A stretch of DNA of 64,000 nt from Glebionis coronaria. Its lineage: Eukaryota > Streptophyta > Magnoliopsida > Asterales > Asteraceae. The notes under the pieces are model-generated. The model was not told the DNA's origin. It worked only from the letters and a program-made list of their open reading frames with translations, and made no database searches. Numbering within the stretch: the first letter of the stretch is position 1; each line of letters starts with the position of its first letter. A program made the translations under genes and the position numbers. Positions 25,301 through 34,186 of this stretch are shown here, in pieces. The stretch spans positions 81,075,512 to 81,139,511 of the forward strand of contig CM046876.1 of assembly GCA_025667525.1 (NCBI GenBank), read 5' to 3'.

Positions 25301-25372
25301 GTGGCAAAAGACTTGATCAGATTTATTTATTACCAATATGAGAAGGTTTGTAAGATTCCTCCTAGTCCTTAA
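22310..25372 (+). pseudogene. Element B third ORF (env-position protein), broken
   Basis: About 1,020 codons after pol, where Sireviruses carry an extra gene. ATG at 22310 follows a Py-rich leader. Residues 1-230 form a conserved domain with RYALSHAPLIPVTHIKQFW, FPPAWKYLIHVLLQCLSPKC and YPRFLQMVFD; similar proteins are common in plant retroelement annotations, sometimes labelled longin-like. A Pro/Gln/Thr-rich linker and a Leu-rich stretch (ELTVVCMSLQKQNADLV) follow. Then come S/N-A/V-D-K/R repeats from the 21-bp motif, an acidic region and a C-terminal part (24506-25372) with no family I recognise. Lesions: stop TAA 23609-23611 (CAA in the sister copy at 51042-53173); a 1-nt loss inside the repeat array (units 23925 and 23945 are 20 bp apart instead of 21); and a shift near 24500. 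I see no signal peptide or clear membrane span, so an envelope role is not supported. Confidence 0.8.
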
Positions 25373-25408
25373 TGTTTATTCAGAAACTTGATCATAAGAG
25401 TGGATATC

Positions 25409-25424
25409 AAGTTTAGGGGAGGAT
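25409..25424 (+). promoter_or_regulatory. Polypurine tract of element B
   Basis: AAGTTTAGGGGAGGAT directly precedes the 3' LTR and is rich in purines, as needed for plus-strand DNA priming. Confidence 0.75.
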
Positions 25425-25941
25425 TGTTGGGAATAAATTATGGCCAGATAACTTGAGCGCTGACAAGAGTAAATCAAGCGTTGATAGGAGTAAAACAAAC
25501 GCTCACAGCTCAAGCGTTGACAAGATAAAGTCAAGCGTTGATACATTGAAGACAAGCACTGATGGGAAGATATACTCTACGCGTTTATTGTATTCTAGAT
25601 TACTTCTAGTAAAGATATGAACAACAATGTATTTTCTATATTTATCTTTACCTAGAATAGCTGATACGTAGATTATTGTACAAGGCTTCTTATGTCTATA
25701 AAAGAAGACCTTTAGGTTAATGTTTGATATAAGTTTTCATTCGTAAACTATTTTCATTGTAAGAAAGTTTGATATCATTAATCAAAGTGAAAGTTTGTTT
25801 ATATCTTGTGTGTTCTTGTTTAAGTGTTAATTCCGCATAACACTTAGATTATCATAAATATATACAAAGGTTTCTCTAAGTGTATTACTTGATCTAATCT
25901 CGTATACATAAAGCTAAATCGATCTAAGTTTGGGATCAACA
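25425..25941 (+). repeat. 3' LTR of element B
   Basis: 517 bp, TGTTGGGAATAA to GGGATCAACA. Six motif units at 25457, 25478, 25499, 25514, 25535 and 25556 keep the same 21/21/15/21/21 spacing as the 5' LTR. TATA-like box at 25697-25704. About 11 differences from the 5' LTR. Confidence 0.95.
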
Positions 25942-26617
25942 AGAAATGTATAGGAATACTAGGTCACCTAAAAGCTAAGTTAGTAATGATGGAATAGGCT
26001 TTTTATCTTCTAGACCTAGGGTTGTGTCTAGAAGAGCCTGTTACACTTGTGGTAGCTTTTCACATTTAGCATATAAGTGTGTCAACGCTTCCAAGGTCAA
26101 CGCTGTTAAAAGGTGAAACGTTGTCAGACCCAAAACTTGTGTGGAGCAAAGTAAACAAGTTGTTAGACCAGCCCCATTCTTCACTAGAGGGTCTAACACT
26201 CATGGACAAAGACCATTTCAAAAGACCAATACTTGGTCTAATAGGCAATGGGTTTCTGTAGCAAACCCTAGGTTCAACGCTGACAAGGGTAATTTCAGCG
26301 TTGACAAGACCAAATCCAACGCTGACAGAAATGTGACAAGACCTAAATATTGGCAACCACAGGGTAAGGGGTCTAAAGCTTCTTCAAGCTTGACATGGAG
26401 ACCTAAGCAAAATCAAAACCATAATGATAATGGGATTTCTATGACCTGCAACAGATTTAATTACATTTCAAAGGTCATTACAAAACCTATTGGGGTTAAC
26501 TGGGTATTTCATCCCAAGAGGGATGAACAAGGGGTTGTTATGAGAACTAAGTCTGTTCTTGTTGAAAAACCAGATGAATCCAAGTCTGCTAAGGCTTGGG
26601 TTTCCAAAGAAAACTAA
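25942..26617 (+). pseudogene. Element A gag, C-terminal part
   Basis: Continuation of A's gag after B, in register with the left half. It has the second zinc knuckle CYTCGSFSHLAYKC near 26040, intact here, where B has a stop just before it. Stops: TAA near 25976 and TGA near 26116. The reading frame is open from 26141 to TAA 26615-26617 and carries the repeated S/N-A/V-D-K/R units (21-bp motif near 26277-26320). The end (KAWVSKEN then TAA) matches B's Gag end, and pol starts in the -1 frame as in B. Confidence 0.88.
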
Positions 26618-26857
26618 TTTGTTTTCTTTATGTGCAGGGCATTCAAAAACATGTCAATGATTATGGATATTGGGACAGTGGATGCTCTAGGCACATGACT
26701 GGGAAGGAAGATTATCTAACTAACCTCACTCCCATTAAGTATGGTGATAAGGTTTACTTTGAAGGTGGATATGGAACTATCACAGGCAAAGGAACTCTTC
26801 TCACCAAGAACTTGCATTTTGAAAACGTGTTTCTGGTAAAGGAACTTGATTAGAATC
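26596..26857 (+). pseudogene. Element A pol start (protease fragment)
   Basis: Same -1 frame overlap with gag as in B, then YWDSGCSRHMTGKED (protease active site) and 60 further codons matching B. TAG at 26851-26853 replaces a Tyr codon, and the gene is cut at 26858 by element E. The remainder of A's integrase and RT is not found in this window. Confidence 0.88.
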
Positions 26858-27213
26858 TGTAGAAACTAGAGGGGGGTTGAATAGTTTCTCTTCGATTGGT
26901 GACCAAATTAAAATTACTTTCAATTTGGTTTGTATCAAAACTATCTTTTACTTGAGGCTAAGTTGCATAATGATTAGGTTCAATTCAAATGCACTAGCAA
27001 AGATAATAGGTAAGTGTAATGATAATGAAATAAGTAAAGAGTAAGGAAGGAGACAACCTAGTGGGAAGACACCAAGATTTATAGTGGTTCGACGACGAGG
27101 CTCTATCCTCATTTCTACTCCACTCCTCGAGTACACCTACTCGAGATTTCCACCATATCCACAAGATCCCTTCTCGGCGGAGAAAACCTTACATCGTTGC
27201 TTACATTATTTTC

Positions 27214-27420
27214 CAAAACTAAGCTAAATGTAGAGACCTAATCTTTAGCTAGGACCAATCTACACAACGTTGCCTACTTCACAATTTAACGACACAAGGC
27301 TAGATGTCGAGTTCTAATCTTAAGGTAGAACCAATCTTCACGACATTGCCTACTTCACCATTTAACGACACAAGGCTAGATGTCGAGTTCTAATCCAAAG
27401 CTAGAACCAATCTTCACGAC
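27214..27420. repeat. Tandem repeat of about 76 bp in E LTR
   Basis: Nearly three copies of a unit containing CTAGATGTCGAGTTCTAATC, an AGAACCAATCTTCACGAC stretch and GCCTACTTCAC. The first copy is more diverged. The same array is present in E' at about 45540-45752. Confidence 0.75.
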
Positions 27421-27998
27421 TCTTCACTTTGAAGCTAAGTGAGAACTTCACACAACACAACTACTAATCACTTTCAAGTTTAGTGAGAACTCACAAGACA
27501 CAACCACATCACTTTATAGTTTAGTGAGAACTCCTAATCAAATCTATTACAACTCAACTAGACTTATCCAAGTACACACATGTAGCTTGGATTTACACAA
27601 AACAAATCCAAGAAAACACATATGCAATGGATGTACACAAGAAATCCAAGTATCCACAAATAACTTGGATGAACACAACTAGTCCAAGTATTCATAAATA
27701 CAATGGATTGACCTAAAACAAAAAAGGTATCATGATGAATATGACTAGCTCATAGATTCATCTTTATCACAACACTAGTGAGTGAGTGATCTTCTCATTG
27801 CACAAGGTAAAGGAGGGGATCAAGAGGATAATCATATGTAAACATCCTTAACAATTTAAGTGATCATTTACTAATGATTATGCTATAGAAAATAGAAAGG
27901 GGGCTGAGAAAAACGTCCAAGAGGCTTGCTGGAAAATGAGATTTTGACCCACTATTTAAAGGAGACAAAGTATAACGGATCTATAACGGCTAGCTGTG

Positions 27999-28067
27999 CG
28001 CGGTACCTTATCTCGCTTGGCGGTTCCATATCGCTAAGGAACCGTGTAGGTACTTAAGGTACCGCCA
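27999..28067. repeat. GC-rich palindromic module 1 of element E (in LTR)
   Basis: Contains CGGTACCTTA, GGCGGTTCCATATCGCTAAG, GGAACCG and CTTAAGGTACCGCC, which pair with each other as inverted repeats. It is one of four related modules in E and matches E' 46291-46357. Confidence 0.8.
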
Positions 28068-28358
28068 CTAGAGTACGCTCCGTTTTTTGTCTTTTAGTGG
28101 GGTAGGAATATTTGAGGTATTTGAAGCCTTCAAAGGATATTCTAACAGCATTTGGAATATGCCATTTTCAAATTTTCATTTTCCATTTTAATAAAACATT
28201 TTCTAAAAAAGAAAGTTTAGTGATATGATTATTACCTTGATGATAGTGTTAGTTAAATAATTCATTTTGTGTTTTACACTAAATGTGTTGTATGGTTTGT
28301 TGTGATCAAAACTAAGAAAGATTAGTTAACACTAATAATGTTTTTAGGCACTATCATT

Positions 28359-28453
28359 TCTCCCCCTTTGTCGTAGCAAGAAGGTTAGCACAAGTCTTCG
28401 AAGAACATCAAACTTTTCAAGTAGCTCCCCCTTGGTGGTTGCTCCCCCTTGGT
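28359..28453 (-). promoter_or_regulatory. Multiple polypurine tracts of element E
   Basis: On the minus strand AAGGGGGAG occurs three times (plus-strand CTCCCCCTT near 28360, 28426 and 28441). In E' a fourth copy sits right at the LTR start (46740-46757). Several polypurine-like motifs upstream of the 3' LTR are a known trait of Sireviruses. Confidence 0.7.
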
Positions 28454-28934
28454 CGGGGCACCAACTTTGCGAGCTAAGGTGACATGCTACACAAAGGTTA
28501 GTAGAAAGGAAAGAAACACCAATGTATATATGATCACTACCTACTAAGTAACTTGAGAGGGAGAGAGAGAAGAAATCTCAAATTAGAAGCAAGTATTTTG
28601 CTAAGTATGTCCAAAGAGGTAATTGACAAAATCAAACTTCAATCCAATGAAGATGATAAGCTTGTCAATGGATTAAAGTTTAGAATTGATGGAATCACCC
28701 ATAAGCAATTGTAAAAATTAACCATGATCAACTCAATATAGAACTAATGAAATAACACACAAACAACACAAAGGTTACATAAAAGAAAAGACACAACAAA
28801 GAAGATAGTCATACACACAATATGAGTATCTAAAATCAATACATATGGAAAGTAAACCACTAAGCATAAGCTAGTCTAATAGTGATAGTTTTCCAAGATT
28901 GCTTAAAAAAAGACTCTAAAAAGACGACGATGCA
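28454..28934. other. Non-coding stretch between PPTs and ORF c in E
   Basis: About 480 bp, AT-rich, no supported ORF. It is conserved nearly base for base in E' (46926-47400), as expected for the 3' untranslated part of the element. Confidence 0.7.
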
Positions 28935-29462
28935 TCATTCGAAGTTTTGTCCATCGGAACGAAAACTTGAAATAGGAGGTCGAGTGAGGAGGAGTTCAAG
29001 AAAATTTAACTTCTCATACACATGAGCAAGTTCAATTTGTTGAAATCGACAACAAGCACACGAGGATCCATGATGCAACACAAAATCGTTTGATGGGGCT
29101 ATGGCATCAAACTTAGGGTTTGGTGGTGGTGGGGTTATGGGTTTGGGAATGTTTTCACAATGCCTTGTGAGGTTTGGGAAGGTTGAAAGGTCATTGAGTT
29201 GAGGGGTGTTGAAGGATTTTGGTGGTGGGGGAACATTTTCTTTTGCTCCGGTGATAGGGTTTATGGTATAAGTCTCATTCCAATACTTGATTGGAGAGAA
29301 GGTAGGGTTTTTGGGTGGTTTGGAGGAAGATGGTTCATTCTTCTTAACCCAAATAGGTCGAACTGAGATGTTCGGTTTCTTTGAAAGCTTGGATGAGGAA
29401 TCTTTGGTTGAGTGGGGTTGTGACAAAGAAATGTCAAGGTTAGGAATGTAGGAGTTAGGCAT
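28935..29462 (-). CDS. Element E ORF c (Pro-rich, HGSSCACC motif)
   Basis: About 175 codons from ATG at 29460-29462 (MPNSYIPN) to a stop at 28935. The upstream frame stays open through a tandem repeat and is not counted as protein. The product is Pro/Ser/Asn-rich and basic at first, with a PPPPK stretch and PPPPNPK. It ends with HGSSCACC followed by 37 residues containing a Leu-rich helix-like segment (HVYEKLNFLELLL). The same HGxSCxCC motif, followed by a 36-residue Leu-rich tail, ends ORF b, so the two look like diverged duplicates. Function unknown; I do not recognise a named family. In E' the same ORF has a stop near 47712. Coding on this strand is favoured over the opposite strand by the agreement with LTR orientation. 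Confidence 0.6.
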   Translation of the reverse strand: MPNSYIPNLDISLSQPHSTKDSSSKLSKKPNISVRPIWVKKNEPSSSKPPKNPTFSPIKYWNETYTINPITGAKENVPPPPKSFNTPQLNDLSTFPNLTRHCENIPKPITPPPPNPKFDAIAPSNDFVLHHGSSCACCRFQQIELAHVYEKLNFLELLLTRPPISSFRSDGQNFE

Positions 29463-29575
29463 TGTGAGAGTGTGAGAATAAAATCTCAAGGTTGTGTGAG
29501 AATGAATTCTCAAGGTTGGGAAGGTGTGAGAATGAAATCTCAAGGTTGTGTGAGAATGAATTCTCAAGGTTGGGG
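29463..29575. repeat. Tandem repeat with GAGAATGAATTCTC units
   Basis: Four units of about 27 bp (GTGTGAGAATGAATTCTCAAG and variants with GAAATCTC), two of them containing the near-palindrome GAGAATGAATTCTC. It lies just upstream of ORF c on the minus strand and is conserved in E' (47938-48045). Confidence 0.8.
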
Positions 29576-30231
29576 TATAAGTAAAATGTAATCAAGGTAA
29601 ATTTGAATACAAAATGTGAAGTGTCAAGGAATGTTTAGCCAATTTGAGTAAACAAGGAATCTTGACAGGGTAATAGGGTTTTAAAAGTTTTGACCAAAAA
29701 TTCATCAAAAGCCACTTACTGTCTGCGTTACCTTATAGGGACCGGTGGTTCCTTACCACTTAAGGAACCGTGAGAATTTAAGGAACCGCGTCCAGTGGAC
29801 TTGAAACCATGTTTTTCTAGGATTTTGGGAAAAACTAAGACTTTTTCAAAAATTTGCAAATCTTGGAATTTTACCTCTATTAGCACCAAATTATGCTAGG
29901 GTTGCATAAAGCAACACATTCACAAAGAATGTCTTGACAAAGGGTGACAAAATATTTGAATATCATTTTGAACCAATTTTAGTCAAGTTTTTAGAGGTTG
30001 TGATAGATTTAGGTTCAATTTTAATTTCAAATTAAAGTTGATTAATGTGCACATAAGGATAGAAACACATAAAACTAAATCCATAGATTAACAACATGAA
30101 ACACTCATTAAGGAAGCAAGTACAATGACAAATAAAACTAACTAATACATAGCTAGCTTAATATTAAATCTAGATGAGTTGTCTTCTTTGGCTTGGTTTT
30201 ATTGAAAACACTTATTAAGAAAACTTATCAT
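29576..30231. other. Inter-ORF region b-c of element E
   Basis: About 650 bp without a supported ORF. It contains the second palindromic module (29725-29790) and AT-rich sequence, and is collinear with E' 48046-48700. Confidence 0.7.
29725..29790. repeat. GC-rich palindromic module 2 of element E
   Basis: GCGTTACCTTATAGGGACCG, GTGGTTCCTTACCACTTAAG, GAACCG and AAGGAACCGCG, in inverted arrangement, flanked by TTACTGTC and TCCAGTGGAC. Lies between ORFs b and c. The E' counterpart is 48195-48260. Confidence 0.8.
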
Positions 30232-30930
30232 TCATCTCCTAGGAGGAGGCATGGAGAACAAGGCAAGCAAGAACTCTTGCAACCTCCTATGTAGTCCAAA
30301 CATATCCCGCCTAAGGTTATGGATGATGTAGTGGTTGTAAAGACAACATGGGCAACTAGGACCATGTGTTTGTTGAAATCCATAGTATGGATCACCCAAA
30401 AAGAGGGAAAGTGGAACACCCAAAATTGGAATGTTTGAGTTGGGTGGAGGTGGAGGAGGCATGTTCTTCAAGGGTGAATTTGGTGAGAGTGGAGGCATGT
30501 TCCCTGTAGGGGAAAAGGGTGAGTGTGGAGGTATGTTCTCCAAGGTTGGTGAAATGGGTGAGTTAGGAGGGGTAAATGGTGAAGTCACCAAAGTGTCTTC
30601 AAAGTCATTCTCAAAAGGAATGCTTTGGATTGGTTGGGGTTGTGTGGTCACATCCAAGGGTGCACTTGGAGTGAAGGGTGAAGAGAGCTCATTCATTCTT
30701 GAGTTGAATGAAGAGGAGGTAGAACCAATGGAGTGGTTAGTACCATGGGTGGATGATGTCTTGCATGGTGCAAGAGGTGGGGAAGGTGATGAAGAAATGA
30801 GGATAGGAACCATCTTATTCTTAGGTGTGTGGAAGGGTGAGGAGTTAGGCTTGGCTGCCTTAATCCTTATTTTAAGTGTTTTCCTTGGGGTGGAGGTCTT
30901 GGAAGTGTTTGAGGTTTTGGTACACACCAT
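30232..30930 (-). CDS. Element E ORF b (Pro-rich, HGPSCPCC motif)
   Basis: 232 codons from ATG (30928-30930, context CAACCATGG) to a stop at 30232. The N-terminus is basic and Thr/Lys-rich, which could serve nuclear entry (inference). The middle is very rich in Pro/Ser with repeated PxSPxxPxxNMPP units (about residues 125-165). The C-terminus has HGPSCPCC (about 189-196) followed by a 36-residue Leu/Arg-rich helix-like tail. ORF c has the same motif and a 37-residue tail. The three cysteines and a histidine could bind a metal, but that is a guess. The sister ORF in E' is stopped just before this motif (near 48842). No known family recognised. A Gly-rich ORF on the opposite strand (30431-30979) is taken as its shadow. 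Confidence 0.6.
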   Translation of the reverse strand: MVCTKTSNTSKTSTPRKTLKIRIKAAKPNSSPFHTPKNKMVPILISSSPSPPLAPCKTSSTHGTNHSIGSTSSSFNSRMNELSSPFTPSAPLDVTTQPQPIQSIPFENDFEDTLVTSPFTPPNSPISPTLENIPPHSPFSPTGNMPPLSPNSPLKNMPPPPPPNSNIPILGVPLSLFLGDPYYGFQQTHGPSCPCCLYNHYIIHNLRRDMFGLHRRLQEFLLALFSMPPPRR

Positions 30931-31533
30931 GGTTGAAAAGGGTGGTTTAAGGGTTAGGGAAGGATGTTTTGATGTGTGAAGAACATGACTAACAAGGTGG
31001 GTTTAAATGGGTGAGGGGATGATCCAAACAAGTAATGGGTTAAAATCATTTTAGGTGAATAATGAATTTAGGTAACCTAGTTTAGGAAATGTGCAATTTA
31101 TTACAGAAAATCATGTAGTGTTTACACAGAATTAAGAAAACAGTGTAAAGCAAAAGATGCTGTCGTGCACAGTGGCCGGCGGTTCCTTATCTAGGCCGGC
31201 GGTTCCTTATCGATAAGGAGCCGCGGGTCGATATGGAACCGCGACCAGAGGGCTTTAAAAAAATTCACATCCCAAATTTTGATAAACCCAGATTTTTACC
31301 AAAAGATTCACAAGCCAAAGTTAACTACAGATCATAATCTAATAAGCTAACTATCAAAAGGCATGCACAAAGCTATGCAAATCACAAACATCATGGCATA
31401 AACAATATTAAGGATCAAAATAGATAACAATCCAAACATGTAGCATAAGTTAATACACATTCAAGATAATAAAAAAATATTGTTCAACATTACATGTTTA
31501 CCAACATGTATTCTTTGAAAAACTTCAAAGCTT
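30931..31533. other. Inter-ORF region a-b of element E
   Basis: About 600 bp without a supported ORF. It contains the third palindromic module (31175-31243) and is collinear with E' 49401-50004. Confidence 0.7.
31175..31243. repeat. GC-rich palindromic module 3 of element E
   Basis: Two GGCCGGCGGTTCCTTATC-like halves in a row, then CGATAAGGAGCCGCGG and ATATGGAACCGCG. The core TTCCTTATCGATAAGGA is a near-perfect palindrome. E' counterpart 49645-49715. Confidence 0.85.
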
Positions 31534-32758
31534 TCACCTTCTCTTCTTCCCCAATCCCTTGATCATATTCCCCAAGAACTTGAAACCCTTCCTTGACTCA
31601 ACCCGGTGTTCATGCAATTCACCTCTAGTCCTAAGATTTTCACGGTATAGATGCTCCATGTTAAGATCTTCCGGTATTTCACTAGAGGAGTGATGATGTG
31701 GGGGAGCTAAGTCTTCAAATTCATCCTCGAATGGAATTGAGGATGGATGGGAATTACTGGAAGAGTGGAAATGAGAACTAGTACCGATGCCATCACCATC
31801 ACTTGTTGGCATTCGGGTGTCCTCATCATCCATTTCTTGATGATAGGATTTTCGTGAACCTCGGTCACTTCTAGGCTTTCGTTCATATACCTCTTGAATA
31901 GGTAACATAACCCGTTGAACTGGGTGAAAGCGAGAAATATCGAGATGAGGAAAATCTTCACCAACCCTTCTAAAAAGGCGAGTAAGAAGCATAGCATAGG
32001 GAAGGTTTGTTTTGGGTTTGGAAAGAGGATAATTTATACATCGAGCGATGTAGAATGCTAAATTGTACTCGGTTGATGTAAAGATGCAAAACAACATATG
32101 CACCATACACGCCGGGATATGATATCGGTTTCCACCAAGACAAAACACATTCTCCCTAAGGATGTTAGCCCATTGGACCATGAAATCCTTAAGGTCGCTT
32201 GAGAGCACTTCATATCGATTCACATTTCGTACATTAGTATGAAGGCTTCTCACAACTTATCCATCACGCTCTTTCGAGATGATATCAAGGATGAAATTTA
32301 GATCAACTTCGTTGATGTCATCTAAAGGTTTAACGTTGGACTCCACGAGAGCATCAAGTCTCCATTTGTCCGTAAAACGACAAGTGCCTCTATATGGCAC
32401 ACCAAGAATATCACCAAAATCATCGAGGGAATATTGAATGTTTGATCATTCAACATGAAACGAATAAAGATTTGGCCATTGATTTCAAGAATGGAGTAGG
32501 TGCTAAAGAATTCAAGAAGAAACAAGGGATAAATTTCTTCGTCTATTAAGAGCAAGCAATCAAATCCAATATGCTCAAACGTAGAGTTGATATATCTATA
32601 CCCCGTTATTCTTGTATCTACAACCCTACCCTCATGGAAACAACGAGTAGAAAGAGATGGAAAATAGTTTTGAAGTTGGGGGGAAGCATAGGTCTGGGAA
32701 AGGTTTGGCATGTATTGTCTAGTGTATTGATGATCCTTTTGAAATTGCGAAGGCATGA
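31534..32758 (-). pseudogene. Element E ORF a (plant transposon ORF1-like), broken
   Basis: Starts at ATG 32756-32758 (MPSQFQKD) and ends at 31534 with a basic tail (KGLGKKRR). Blocks in order: RVVDTRITGYRYINS, LLEFFSTYSILEINGQIFIR, FTDKW-type segment, RENVFCLGGNRYHIPACMVH, KPKTNLPYAMLLTRLFRRV, RKPRSDRGSRKSYH, then an acidic Ser-rich region. This layout resembles the Athila ORF1 / putative plant transposon protein group found in many plant retroelements; its role is unknown. A 1-nt deletion near 32434 and a TAA near 32255 break it, where E' is open. It is the first of three accessory ORFs on this strand, each followed by a palindromic module or the LTR. Confidence 0.7.
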
Positions 32759-34186
32759 TTAGTACCTAAATAAACATAAGACAATATTTTTCCAATCACT
32801 CATATGAAAAATAAAATCAAAGACCAAAAATATGAGAATGTGTTATATCAATTTCTTGACAAACATAGGATTGAACCCATATCATTCTCATGTTCACAAT
32901 GTGTCTATTCCATCATTAACCAAGAACACATGATCTATGTTAGATCAACAATGGATTAGAGTATTGGTTTTTCAAAACAAGGTTTTTAGGTAAGCATTAA
33001 CAATGTCATTACCTACTTGTTCATGGGTTCATTTCAAATCCATCTTTTGACCAAAACCATTTAGCCAAAATTCGGATTTGTTCTACAAGTGGGTTTTAGT
33101 GAAATCTTAATGAATATGAACCTAAGGAATCATAGTAAAATAACCATGTCAAACCACATTCCTATTAAGGTTTTAATTCAATTTCAGTTTTAAAAATCCC
33201 CAATTATGAAAGGATGAACCCTAGAATAAAATAGATGAAATTGAAAGAAAATACTTACAAATAATTGATGTTAGATGAAGGGTGAGTGAAAACCACAACT
33301 TGGAATCAATTAATTTGAGTGATTGAAGGTTTTGGAAGCTTCAACAATGGTGGAAAACAAGAAACCCGTCGGCTGAGTGTTTTTCGGTGAGAGAGATAGA
33401 AGTTTGAAAAGGAATAAAATAATCAAACTGGCGCTCTGACAAAAGTTACTGCATGCGGTACCTTATCGATAAGGAACCGCGGGTTTGAGCCGCTGAGATA
33501 AAGAACCGCCTACAGAGGCAGGTTTTTATCTATGAAAAACACCAAATTTTAAAAACCAAGTTTTTCTAAGATACTTAAAAATATATCATGAACCTTTTAG
33601 AATAACCTTGGATCATCATAACACTAAGCAATATGCCTTAACGAAGGATTACGAGTTGAATCAAGATCGAAAAGAACCGAAACGGACAAACGACTACTCG
33701 TAGCAAAACGACAAAGTGGAGAGAAGTCAATGGAAGTGAACCAAGACTAGGACCAATGCTCAAGGGATTAATGACAATCTTCAAATAGTGGTAACGAAGA
33801 GCTTGTGTCATATATAGTGTTTTAAGACGTGCCTTTCCAGCGAAACGTTAAACGGCTTTGGTACTGAATAAACACAAAGCAATTATTCATGTATAGACTA
33901 AGATCATTTTCAATAATAGTCTTAGTCTAAACCAAAATATGAGCAAGGTATTAATTCACTTTCTCTCCCATAAAGGGCCTACTAACCGTATGGGTGCAAA
34001 CCATGGAAATCATGCTTGATACTTTAAGCTACTACTAACTCACTCTACATCACCATAGTGAGTCAAGTATCCAAGCAATGAAGGTTTGAGAGGATAAAAG
34101 AAAAGAATCACAAACCACAAACAAATGTCAAGGCAAGGATGTCAAGAGCAAGCACATAGTCAAGTAATGATCAAAAGAATGATCAA
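32759..34186. other. Upstream part of element E, non-coding
   Basis: 1.4 kb with no supported ORF. It contains the fourth palindromic module (33455-33510). It has no counterpart in E' because E' is truncated inside ORF a. It ends at the target duplication of element C (ATCAA, 34182-34186). Confidence 0.65.
33455..33510. repeat. GC-rich palindromic module 4 of element E
   Basis: GCGGTACCTTATCGATAAGG, AACCGCGG and AAAGAACCGCC: a strong palindrome upstream of ORF a, flanked by TTACTGCAT and TACAGAGGC. Confidence 0.85.

Larger units (their letters stand above)
3296..25941 (+). mobile_element. Sirevirus-like copia element B, interrupted by D
   Basis: Full-length Ty1/copia element of about 12 kb once the 10.7-kb insertion D is discounted. 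Order: LTR, PBS for tRNA-Met, gag, protease, integrase, RT, RNase H, long spacer, third ORF, polypurine tract, LTR. Both LTRs are 517 bp, begin TGTTG and end CAACA (5' copy CAAAA), and differ at about 11 positions. Integrase-before-RT is the copia order. The long Gag with zinc knuckles, the extra ORF after RNase H and the repeated non-coding motifs fit the Sirevirus (SIRE/Maximus) lineage. It lies inside element A's gag. Confidence 0.93.
26858..28350 (-). repeat. 3' LTR of element E (inner edge deleted)
   Basis: Outer end is TGTAGAAACTAGAG on the + strand. The inner end is lost: relative to E' (46725-46820) about 96 bp containing the LTR start (minus strand TGTTAATGC) and the nearest polypurine tract are deleted after TTTTTAGGCA. 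A second deletion of about 90 bp near 28218 removes sequence seen at 46510-46595. It contains a ~76-bp tandem repeat (27214-27420) and a GC-rich palindromic module (27999-28067). Confidence 0.8.

Noticed and set aside
22310..25372. ORF3 as a true envelope gene
   Set aside because: No signal peptide, membrane span or cleavage site visible. It only occupies the env position.
30431..30979. Gly-rich plus-strand ORF of 182 codons
   Set aside because: It is the complement of the Pro-rich ORF b; element orientation and the shared HGxSCxCC motif favour the minus strand.
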